Origin: Thiobacillus sp. 65-1059
Lineage (GTDB): Bacteria; Pseudomonadota; Gammaproteobacteria; Burkholderiales; Thiobacillaceae
Reading direction: 5' to 3'
DNA: 64,000 nucleotides
Assembly: GCA_001897675.1 (NCBI GenBank)
Contig: MKUE01000099.1
Location: 1-64,000, forward strand
A model generated the notes under the pieces. That model saw nothing but the letters and a program-made list of their open reading frames with translations. It made no database searches and was not told the DNA's origin. Of the stretch, positions 53,940 through 62,035 are shown in pieces. The position numbers and the translations under genes were made by a program. Position 1 is the first letter of the stretch, and the number at the start of each line of letters is the position of its first letter.

Positions 53940-55548
53940 GCGCCTGATCACGCCGCTCCACCCGCAAGGAGCACGCCGGTGGGTGCCCCGCTGCTGTGCA
54001 GCGACCCTCCCGCAGCTCGGGTTGTGGCTGCTGTGTGCGGCCTGGCTGGTGCCGGGGCTGGTGGGGCACGCGCCGTGGAAAGGCGGCGACGGCGATCATT
54101 TCGCCCAGTTGTGGCTGCTGCTGCAAAACGGGATTGCGCCCCAGGCCGCCTCGGCTACGCCGCCCCTGTATTACTGGGTCGCTGCCGCCACCGCCTGGCT
54201 CACTTCGCCCGTCCTGGCTTTGGCCGATGGCGCCCGCCTGGCTTCGGGCCTGTTCATCGCGCTGGCGCTGTTTTTTGTGGCGCGCACGGCGCGCGTGCTC
54301 TACGGCGCCGAGGCGGGCTGGGCCGCGGTGCTCACCCTGCTGGGTTGCGTGGGCCTGCTGGTGCGCGGCCACGAACTCAATGCCTATACCGCCCAGTTTG
54401 CCGCCGCTGCCGCGATGTTGTACGGCATCGCCAGCCTGCCGCAGGGTGCTCGCAGCGGCTGGATGCTGGGGGGCGGCGCGGCGCTGATGCTGCTTGCCGG
54501 CGGCGCGGCGGAAGCCTTGCTGTTTCTGTTGCTGGCGGCGTTGTTGCCGCTGTTGCTGGTGGCCTACCGCAGTCCGGCGGCGCGGCGTTCGCTGGCCTGG
54601 GGCGTGGGCGGTGCGCTGCTGTTCGGCGCAGCATGGCTGGCGTTTCTGGCAACCCAGCATATTCCGTTGATGCGCGCATTCGATCTGCAACGCTGGCTGG
54701 GCGGCGACGGCCTGCAGCCCGGCTATTACCCCGGCATCCTCGGCTGGTACGCCTGGCCGGCATGGCCGCTGGCGGCGTGGGCGGTATATCGGGGACGGCG
54801 GCAATGGCGCACGCCTGGCATGGCGCTGCCGCTCGGGGCGCTGGCGGGCCTGCTCGGCCTATACGCTCTGGCGGCCGAACCCGGCGAGGAGCAGGGCCTC
54901 ATCCTGCTGTTGCCGCTGGCGCTATTGGGCGGCGCCGGACTGTTCACGCTGCGGCGTGGCGCGGCCAACGCCCTGCTGTGGTTTGCGGTCATGCTGTTCG
55001 GCTTTATCGGACTGCTGTTCTGGACCTACTGGAGCGCGCACGATCTCGGCAGCCCGGCGCGGCTGGCCGTGCGGCTAGGCAAGCTGGGGATGACCCAGGT
55101 CGGCGGGCTGCGTCCGTGGGCGCTGGCGCTGGGCATCGCCGTCACCCTGGCCTGGATCGTCTTTCTGGCGCGCCTCCGGCGTTCGCCGCTGCGGCCCATG
55201 CTGGCGTGGACAGCCGGCATGACCTTCATTTGGACACTGCTGATGGCCTTGTTTCTGACGCCGCTCGACCGCCGCCTGAGCTATGCCAGCGTGGGCGAAG
55301 CGCTGGCGGCGCGGGTGCCGCAAACCGCCTGCATCCAGACCTACCAGGTGCGCAGCCAGCAACGTCTGCTGCTTGCCTATCACAGCGGGCGCCTGCTCGC
55401 CCCGGCCGATATCGGCTGCGGCTGGCTGCTGGTGGAAACCCGGCGCCGCGAGGCCGGGCCGCATATACCGGGCGGCTGGGTCAAGCAATGGGAAGGCGCC
55501 CGCCCGGGCGACCGTTCGGACCGCTTCCATCTGTATGTCCGCCGCTAG
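53929..55548 (+). CDS. multi-pass membrane glycosyltransferase-like protein (ArnT/PMT-like)
   Basis: LPQLGLWLLCAAWLVPGLVGHAPWKGGDGDHFAQLWLLLQNG...PPLYYWVAAATAW, many TM segments; repeat copy B encoded near the N-terminus; exact start uncertain. Confidence 0.7.
   Translation: MFNKRLITPLHPQGARRWVPRCCAATLPQLGLWLLCAAWLVPGLVGHAPWKGGDGDHFAQLWLLLQNGIAPQAASATPPLYYWVAAATAWLTSPVLALADGARLASGLFIALALFFVARTARVLYGAEAGWAAVLTLLGCVGLLVRGHELNAYTAQFAAAAAMLYGIASLPQGARSGWMLGGGAALMLLAGGAAEALLFLLLAALLPLLLVAYRSPAARRSLAWGVGGALLFGAAWLAFLATQHIPLMRAFDLQRWLGGDGLQPGYYPGILGWYAWPAWPLAAWAVYRGRRQWRTPGMALPLGALAGLLGLYALAAEPGEEQGLILLLPLALLGGAGLFTLRRGAANALLWFAVMLFGFIGLLFWTYWSAHDLGSPARLAVRLGKLGMTQVGGLRPWALALGIAVTLAWIVFLARLRRSPLRPMLAWTAGMTFIWTLLMALFLTPLDRRLSYASVGEALAARVPQTACIQTYQVRSQQRLLLAYHSGRLLAPADIGCGWLLVETRRREAGPHIPGGWVKQWEGARPGDRSDRFHLYVRR
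53963..54013. repeat. 51-bp dispersed element, copy B
   Basis: CGCAAGGAGCACGCCGGTGGGTGCCCCGCTGCTGTGCAGCGACCCTCCCGC; ungapped alignment to copy A, 8 differences over 58 bp including flanks, 7 of them transitions. Confidence 0.75.
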
Positions 55549-56122
55549 CGGACCGGCAACGGCGCGCGTGGCCGCCGTCATCCTGGCGGGGGGGCAAGGC
55601 CGCCGCATGGGCGGGGCTGACAAGGGGCTGATCGAATACCGGGGGCGGCCGCTGATCGAATGGGCGCTCGCCGCGCTGGCGCCGCAGGTTGGGGAAATCG
55701 TCATCAGCGCCAACCGCAATGCCGAGCGCTACGCGGCTTACGGCCGCCGCGTGCTGGCCGATCCCCTGCCCGGCTTTCCCGGCCCGCTGGCGGGCGCGCT
55801 GGCGGCGCTGCAGACGGTGGAGGCGGACTGGCTGGTCGTGGTGCCGTGCGACACGCCGCATCTGCCCGCCGATCTGGTGATCCGCCTGCTGGGCGCGGCG
55901 CAGCTGGAAAGCGTGCCGCTGGCGGTGGCGGAAGACGGCGCGCGCGTGCACCACACCTGTTTCATCGTGCGCACCGATCAGGGCGGGAATCTGGCCGCGT
56001 TTCTCGCGCGCGGCGAACGCGCGGTGCGCCACTGGCAGGCGGGACTGGCCTCGACGACGGTGCGCTTCGACCCCGCCGGGTTCGCCAATTTCAACCAGCC
56101 CGACGATCTCCCGCCCGGCTAG
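55535..56122 (+). CDS. mobA: molybdenum cofactor guanylyltransferase MobA
   Basis: VAAVILAGGQGRRMGGADKGLIEYRGRPLIEWAL..., VVPCDTPHLPADL. Confidence 0.94.
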   Translation: MSAASGPATARVAAVILAGGQGRRMGGADKGLIEYRGRPLIEWALAALAPQVGEIVISANRNAERYAAYGRRVLADPLPGFPGPLAGALAALQTVEADWLVVVPCDTPHLPADLVIRLLGAAQLESVPLAVAEDGARVHHTCFIVRTDQGGNLAAFLARGERAVRHWQAGLASTTVRFDPAGFANFNQPDDLPPG

Positions 56123-56868
56123 CCTTGCCGGCTCTCTGCGATCTGCGCGCAATACTGCTGCAAATGTTCCGGCACGCCGGGCGGACAGGTGCCGCAGTCG
56201 CGGTTGCCGGGCACGGCGTAGTCGATGAACCTGGGGTAGGCGAGCTGCAGTCCGTTCATCAGCGCGACGAAATCCTCCAGCGTGCGTTCGCCGCCGAGGC
56301 GCGGATTGCGCGCCTTTTCCTGGCCGATGGTGCTGATGCGGCGCTGCTCGTAGTCGTGCGCCGGATAGACCAGGGTGTCGTCGTCGTAGGCAAACAGCTT
56401 GCCGCGCACCGAGCGGTACAGCGCGGCCGCATCGCCGCTCTGGAAGTCGGTGCGCCCGCAGCCTTCGATCAGCAGCGCGTCGCCGGTGTAGAGCCGGCCG
56501 GCGTGGGCGTAGGCGAAGTGATTGTTGGTATGGCCGGGGGTGTGGATCGGCGTCAACTCGACCGAGCCCATTCTGAACGGCGTGCCGTCGACGATGCCGA
56601 TGTCGGTGCACGGCAGCGCATCGAGCGCGGGGCCGGCGATGCGGCTGCCGGCGACTTCCTTCAGCTTCTTCGCCGAGGTGATGTGGTCGGCGTGGATGTG
56701 CGTCTCCACCGTGAACGCGAGCTTGAGGCCGAGCTTATCGACCTCGCCGAGGTCGCGTTCCCAGGTCGGCAGCACCGGATCGATCAGCAGCGCCTGGCCG
56801 GTTTCCCCGCAACCGATGAGGTAGGTGTAGGTGCTGGAAACGGGCTCGAACAGTTGCTTGAAAATCAT
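56119..56868 (-). CDS. MBL-fold metallohydrolase, ETHE1/persulfide dioxygenase-like
   Basis: MIFKQLFEPVSSTYTYLIGCGETGQALLIDPVLPTWERDL...FTVETHIHADHITSAKKL...HTPGHTNNHFAYAHAGRLYTGDALLIEGCGRTDFQ. Confidence 0.85.
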   Translation of the reverse strand: MIFKQLFEPVSSTYTYLIGCGETGQALLIDPVLPTWERDLGEVDKLGLKLAFTVETHIHADHITSAKKLKEVAGSRIAGPALDALPCTDIGIVDGTPFRMGSVELTPIHTPGHTNNHFAYAHAGRLYTGDALLIEGCGRTDFQSGDAAALYRSVRGKLFAYDDDTLVYPAHDYEQRRISTIGQEKARNPRLGGERTLEDFVALMNGLQLAYPRFIDYAVPGNRDCGTCPPGVPEHLQQYCAQIAESRQG

Positions 56869-56889
56869 GGCGCATCTCCTTGAGGGTAT

Positions 56890-58128
56890 TCAGGGTGCGG
56901 CCAGCGCCTCGTCCAGAAGTTCCACCCAGTGCCGCACCGGGACCGGGCTGCCCGATTGCAGATGGGTGAGGCAGCCGATGTTGGCGGTGACGATCAACTC
57001 TGGTGCGCCGGCCTGCAGGTGGCCGAGCTTGCGCGCCTTGAGCTGGTTGGCGATCTCGGGCTGCAGGATCGAATAGGTGCCGGCCGAGCCGCAGCACAGG
57101 TGTTTTTCCGCCACCGGCGTGAGCTCGAAGCCGGCGTTGGCGAGCAGCGCTTCGACGCCGCCTGTGAGCTTCTGCCCGTGCTGCAGGGTGCAGGGCGGAT
57201 GGTAGGCGATGCGTTTCTGGGTGGGGGGCGAGGCGCGAGGCGCGAGGGGTTTCAGCGCGGCCGCTTCGCCAACGAGGATTTCGGAAATGTCTTTTGTCGC
57301 GGCGGAAACCCGCGCGGCCTTGTCCGCATAGGCAGCGTCGTCGCGCAGCAGCCAGCCGTAGTCCTTGACCATCGCGCCGCAGCCGGAGGCGGTCATCACG
57401 ATCGCCTCCACCCTGGCGTCGAGATGCGGAATCCAGGCGTCGATGTTGCGGCGTGCGGCGGCAAGGCCATCGTCGCGGTCGTTCAGATGATGCGCCAGCG
57501 CGCCGCAGCAGCCGGCCTCGTCCGCGGCGACGAGCGAGATGCCGATGCGGTCGAGCACGCGCGCGGCGGCGGCGTTGATGTTGGGCTTGAGGCCGGGCTG
57601 CACGCAGCCCTGCAAGACCAGCATGCGGCGTTGATGGCGCGGCGCGGGCCATGCGCCGGCGTGCTCGGCGGGCGGCACCCGCGCCTTCAGGAAATCCGGC
57701 ATGAGGCCGCGCACGCTCTGCCCGAGCTTGAGCGCGCCGTTGAACAGCAGCGGGGTGCCGAGGCCGCCCCTCAGAGCCGCGCGCGTGGCGCTTGCGAGGG
57801 GACTGCGGCCGACTTTCTCCTCGACGATGTGGCGGCCGATGTCGAGCAGCTTGCCGTATTCGACGCCCGACGGGCAGGTGGTCTCGCAGTTGCGGCAGGT
57901 CAGGCAGCGGTCCAGATGCAGCTGGGTCTTGGCCGTCGGCGTCGCGCCTTCGAGCACCTGCTTCATCAGGTAGATGCGGCCGCGCGGCGAATCGAGTTCG
58001 TTGCCGAGCACCTGGTAGGTGGGACAGGTGGCGAGGCAGAAGCCGCAATGCACGCAGCTGCGCAGGATGCGCTCGGCGACCTCGCCCTCGGGGGTGTTGC
58101 GGTAGGAATCGGCGATCTGGGTCTGCAT
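56890..58128 (-). CDS. glcF: glycolate oxidase iron-sulfur subunit GlcF
   Basis: CVHCGFCLATCPTYQVLGNELDSPRGRIYLMKQVLEG..., CLTCRNCETTCPSGVEYG, CCG motifs. Confidence 0.94.
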   Translation of the reverse strand: MQTQIADSYRNTPEGEVAERILRSCVHCGFCLATCPTYQVLGNELDSPRGRIYLMKQVLEGATPTAKTQLHLDRCLTCRNCETTCPSGVEYGKLLDIGRHIVEEKVGRSPLASATRAALRGGLGTPLLFNGALKLGQSVRGLMPDFLKARVPPAEHAGAWPAPRHQRRMLVLQGCVQPGLKPNINAAAARVLDRIGISLVAADEAGCCGALAHHLNDRDDGLAAARRNIDAWIPHLDARVEAIVMTASGCGAMVKDYGWLLRDDAAYADKAARVSAATKDISEILVGEAAALKPLAPRASPPTQKRIAYHPPCTLQHGQKLTGGVEALLANAGFELTPVAEKHLCCGSAGTYSILQPEIANQLKARKLGHLQAGAPELIVTANIGCLTHLQSGSPVPVRHWVELLDEALAAP

Positions 58129-58129
58129 G

Positions 58130-59176
58130 TCAGAAGTCGGGGTAGAGCCGGCCGCGGTTGAGGATGCCCCGCGGATCGAAGCGTTGCTTGAGGCTGCGGT
58201 GCAGCGTCGCCAGCGCCGGGGCGAGCGGGGCGAAGGCGCCGTCGGCCGGCGCCTTGCCGCGGAACAAGGTGGCGTGGCCGCCCGCTTGCCCGGCGGCCTC
58301 GCGCAGCGCCGCGGCGGGCAGCTCGGACGCCAGCCAGCGCACCGCGCCGCCCCACTCGATCCATTGCGCCTCGCCCAGCTTCAGCGGCGGCGTGGTGGAT
58401 TTCACCGCCAGCCGCCACAGCGGGCGCTTGTCGAAGAAGGGCGTGGCCTGGTCGCGCAGGCGCTGCCAGAACGCGCCGGCGTCCTGCAGCGGTTCGCCGC
58501 CGAGCCTCGCCTGCGCGGCGCGCACCGCGGATGCCGCGCCCGACAGCCGCAGCGTCAGCAGGCCGGCGTGCCACGAGCTTGCCGACAGCGGCAGCGGCTG
58601 CCCCGCCCACTGGTTCATTCTCCCGATCGCGGCGGCTTCGTCGAGTTCGAACTGCAGCGTGGTTTCCAGCGCCGGCTGCGGCAGCACCTTGAGCGAGACT
58701 TCGGTGATCAGGCCGAGCGTGCCGAGTGCGCCGACCATCAGGCGCGACACGTCGTAGCCGGCGACGTTCTTGATCACCTGGCCGCCGAAGCGCAGCGGCT
58801 GGCCGGTGCCGTCGATCAGGCGCACGCCGAGCACGAAGTCGCGCGCCGCACCGGCGTAGGGCCGGCGCGGGCCGGACAGGCCGGCGGCGATGCTGCCGCC
58901 GAGCGTGGCCGCATCGCCGAAGTGCGGCGGCTCGAACGCCAGCATCTGGTTCTGTTCGGCGAGCAGCGCCTCGATCTCGGCGAGCGGGGTGCCGGCGCGG
59001 GCGGTCAGCACCAGCTCCTTCGGCTGGTAGTCGACCACGCCGGTGAGCGCGCGGGTGCTCAGGACTTCCCCTTCATCGGCATTGCCGTAGAAGGTCTTGC
59101 TGCCGCCGCCTTGTATGACGAGCGGCGTATTCGCCGCATGGGCCGAGCGAATGCGGTCAAGGAATTCGGTCAACAT
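58130..59176 (-). CDS. glcE: glycolate oxidase FAD-binding subunit GlcE
   Basis: TPLVIQGGGSKTFYGN...LSTRALTGVVDYQPKELVLTARAGTPLAEIEALLAEQNQMLAFEPPHFG..., between glcF and glcD. Confidence 0.93.
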   Translation of the reverse strand: MLTEFLDRIRSAHAANTPLVIQGGGSKTFYGNADEGEVLSTRALTGVVDYQPKELVLTARAGTPLAEIEALLAEQNQMLAFEPPHFGDAATLGGSIAAGLSGPRRPYAGAARDFVLGVRLIDGTGQPLRFGGQVIKNVAGYDVSRLMVGALGTLGLITEVSLKVLPQPALETTLQFELDEAAAIGRMNQWAGQPLPLSASSWHAGLLTLRLSGAASAVRAAQARLGGEPLQDAGAFWQRLRDQATPFFDKRPLWRLAVKSTTPPLKLGEAQWIEWGGAVRWLASELPAAALREAAGQAGGHATLFRGKAPADGAFAPLAPALATLHRSLKQRFDPRGILNRGRLYPDF

Positions 59177-60636
59177 CAAAACCTCGGCAATTCCGGATGC
59201 GCCAGTTGCCCGCCGTGGACGTGCATCGCGCCCCACTCGGCGCAGCGGTGCAGTTCGGGCACGGCCTTGCCGGGGTTGAGCAGTTTGGCGGGGTCGAACG
59301 CCGCCTTCACCTCGTGGAAGCGGGCCAGCTCGGGGGTGGCGAACTGCGCGCACATCTGCTTGATCTTCTCGAGCCCGACGCCGTGTTCGCCGGTGATGGT
59401 GCCGCCGACTTCGACGCACAGTTCGAGGATCTTGCCGCCGAAGGCTTCGGCTTTTTCGAGCTCGCCGGGCTGGTTGGCGTCGAACAGGATCAGCGGATGC
59501 AGGTTGCCGTCGCCGGCGTGGAACACGTTGGCCACGGCGAGACCGAATTCCGCGCCCATCTCGCTGATGCGCTTCAACACATGCGGCAGCTGGGCGCGCG
59601 GGATGGTGCCGTCCATGCAGTAGTAGTCGGGTGCCAGCCGCCCGACGGCGGGGAAGGCCGCCTTGCGCCCGGCCCAGAATTTCAGCCGCTGTTCCTCGCT
59701 GTCGGCGGTGCGGATCTCGGTCGCGCCCGAGGCTTCGAGCACCTGGCGCACGGTGTAGATGTCGGCCGACACTTCCTCGTTGACGCCGTCGACCTCGCAC
59801 AGCAGCAGCGCCTCGCAATCGAGCGGATAGCCGGCGTGGACGAAGGCCTCGGCGGCCTGGATGGCGAGGCGGTCCATCATTTCCAGCCCGGCCGGGATCA
59901 CCCCGGCGGCGATGATGTTGCCGACCGCCGCGCCGGCTTTCGCCACGTCGTCGAACGCCGCCAGCACCACCTGCGCGCGTTCGGGCCGCGGCAGCAGCTT
60001 GACGGTGACTTCGGTGATCACCGCCAGCATGCCTTCCGATCCGGTGAGCAGCGCCAGCAGGTCGTAGCCGGGCGCATCGAGCGCGTCGCTGCCGATTTCC
60101 AGCAGCTGGCCGTCTACGGTCCAGGCGCGCAGCTTCTGGATGTTGTGCACCGTGAGGCCGTATTTCAGGCAGTGCACGCCGCCGGAGTTCTCGGCCACGT
60201 TGCCGCCGATCGAGCAGGCGATCTGCGACGAGGGGTCGGGCGCGTAATAAAGATTGTGTGGCGCGGCGGCTTCCGAGATCGCGAGGTTGCGCACGCCGGG
60301 CTCCACCACCGCGGTGCGGGCGAGCGGGTCGATCGCCTTGATGCGGTTGAGCTTGGCCAGCACCAGCAGCACCGCGCCGTCGACCGGAAGGGCGCCGGCG
60401 GCCAGGCCGGTGCCGGCGCCGCGCGCCACCACCGCGACCCTGTTTGCATGGCACAGCCGCAGCACCGCCGCCACCTGCGCCTCGTTCTCCGGCAGCGCCA
60501 CCACGTCGGGGACGTTGCGGTAGGCGGCAAGGCCGTCGCTCTCGAAGGGCAGCAGATCCTCGCGCTCGTTGAGCACGCAATGGGCCGGCAGCAGGCTGCG
60601 CAGTTGGGAGAGAAAGACGGGACTGATCATGGCCAA
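59176..60636 (-). CDS. glcD: glycolate oxidase FAD-linked subunit GlcD
   Basis: PDVVALPENEAQVAAVLRLCHANRVAVVARGAGTGLAAGALPVDGAVLLVLAKLNRI..., GTITGEHGVGLEKIKQM. Confidence 0.95.
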   Translation of the reverse strand: MAMISPVFLSQLRSLLPAHCVLNEREDLLPFESDGLAAYRNVPDVVALPENEAQVAAVLRLCHANRVAVVARGAGTGLAAGALPVDGAVLLVLAKLNRIKAIDPLARTAVVEPGVRNLAISEAAAPHNLYYAPDPSSQIACSIGGNVAENSGGVHCLKYGLTVHNIQKLRAWTVDGQLLEIGSDALDAPGYDLLALLTGSEGMLAVITEVTVKLLPRPERAQVVLAAFDDVAKAGAAVGNIIAAGVIPAGLEMMDRLAIQAAEAFVHAGYPLDCEALLLCEVDGVNEEVSADIYTVRQVLEASGATEIRTADSEEQRLKFWAGRKAAFPAVGRLAPDYYCMDGTIPRAQLPHVLKRISEMGAEFGLAVANVFHAGDGNLHPLILFDANQPGELEKAEAFGGKILELCVEVGGTITGEHGVGLEKIKQMCAQFATPELARFHEVKAAFDPAKLLNPGKAVPELHRCAEWGAMHVHGGQLAHPELPRF

Positions 60637-60647
60637 AACGGAAGCGG

Positions 60648-61988
60648 TCAGGCTGCGAGTTTAGCCGGGCTCGCCTGCGCGCGCGAGGGCGCCAGCCGCC
60701 GGTAGGCCTCCGCCAGCGCGGCGTCGCCGCCGACGTTGCCGGGGAAGATCACCACCGGCAGGGTCGGCAGCCGATGCCACGGCGGCGTCTGCACCACCGT
60801 GACGCCGGGCAGGATCTGCCCCAGCACGCGCGACGCGGTGAGTGCGAGCCCGGTCGACAGCACGTCGTTGGAGGTGATGCCGCCCTTGCTGATGAGAAAG
60901 CCCAGCGTGTCCGGCAGCCGCTGCACCACGTCCATCAGCGTTGCGGAGACCGCTTCGCCGAAGGCCAGGCGCTCGGCGGTGCCGGCGAACTTGAGTTCGC
61001 TGCGGCTGGTGAAGACGACGGGCGTGAGGCCGCGGGCATGGGCGTGGGCGATGCTCGCGGCCAACTCCTCGACCACCGCGGCGCGCGCATCCGGCAGGCG
61101 GGCGACGTCGAGCGGCAGGCCGATCACGCCGCGCTCTTTCAGCAACTGCGTGAGCTGTGCCGTGGTTTTCGCCACGTGCGAGCCGACCACGACCGCGCCG
61201 GGCTGGCCGTCGCGCACCAGGGCGGCGAAGGATTCGGCGGCGACCGGCTGCGGCGGCAGCTTCGCCAGCGCGGTCAGCAGCGAGGCGGCGCTGCGGAACA
61301 AGAGCCGTTTGCCTGCGGCTGCCGCTTTCAGCACGGCGTCGGCGAAGACGCGGTAGTCGTCCGGCGTTTCGCCGTCGACCGCGCCGACGGCGTTGTGCGT
61401 GAGCGAAGCGAGCCAGGCTCCGGCACGGCCGGCGCGCAGGTCGGAAAGCGTCAGCCGCGCGACATCGCCAGCCGCCACGCGGCCGCCGGTCTTCTCCGCG
61501 ACGTAATCGGGCAGGAACGCGGTCGTGTAGCCGAACACCGAATCGCGCGCGAACTCGGTCTCGTGCGTCGGCACCGGCGTGCCGTCGACGATGAGGTAGT
61601 GCGTGCCGTCGCGCGTGATGCGCCCGCCCTCGAAAAAGCCGGGGGTCAAGAGCGTCGCGTCGAACGGGCCGAGCACCTCGTTCATGACGTCGGTCTCGAC
61701 CGGATAGTGGCCGCGCAGGGTCGAGTCCGAGCGCGACACGAACAGCACCGGGCCGGCGTAATCGGCCAGCGCGGCCTTGAGGTTGCCGCACACCTCGCGC
61801 GTGACCTCAGCGGCGCGCGCGGCGTCCATGCCGCGCGTGTTGGTTAGCACGAAGAACAGCGGCGCGGCGTCGGCCAGCGCTGTCTTCAGCGTGGCGACGT
61901 CCCAGCGCGTCAAGAGCAGGCAGGAATGCACCGTCTGCGAGCCGGTGGGATCGTCGTCGAGAACGATGATTTTCGGGTTCATGGTCAA
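60648..61988 (-). CDS. DUF1537 / four-carbon acid sugar kinase family protein
   Basis: IIVLDDDPTGSQTVHSCLLLTRWD...LFVSRSDSTLRGHYPVETDVMNEVL...LISKGGITSNDVLSTGL: hallmark OtnK/DtnK-type motifs. Confidence 0.9.
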   Translation of the reverse strand: MTMNPKIIVLDDDPTGSQTVHSCLLLTRWDVATLKTALADAAPLFFVLTNTRGMDAARAAEVTREVCGNLKAALADYAGPVLFVSRSDSTLRGHYPVETDVMNEVLGPFDATLLTPGFFEGGRITRDGTHYLIVDGTPVPTHETEFARDSVFGYTTAFLPDYVAEKTGGRVAAGDVARLTLSDLRAGRAGAWLASLTHNAVGAVDGETPDDYRVFADAVLKAAAAGKRLLFRSAASLLTALAKLPPQPVAAESFAALVRDGQPGAVVVGSHVAKTTAQLTQLLKERGVIGLPLDVARLPDARAAVVEELAASIAHAHARGLTPVVFTSRSELKFAGTAERLAFGEAVSATLMDVVQRLPDTLGFLISKGGITSNDVLSTGLALTASRVLGQILPGVTVVQTPPWHRLPTLPVVIFPGNVGGDAALAEAYRRLAPSRAQASPAKLAA

Positions 61989-62000
61989 AACCTTTCATGG

Positions 62001-62028
62001 ACGCGAATGCGCCGCAGCGCATTCGCGT
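62001..62028. repeat. perfect 12-bp stem-loop between the phosphoketolase-like and DUF1537 genes
   Basis: ACGCGAATGCGC cgca GCGCATTCGCGT in a 47-bp intergenic gap. Confidence 0.7.
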
Positions 62029-62035
62029 TGACGTC

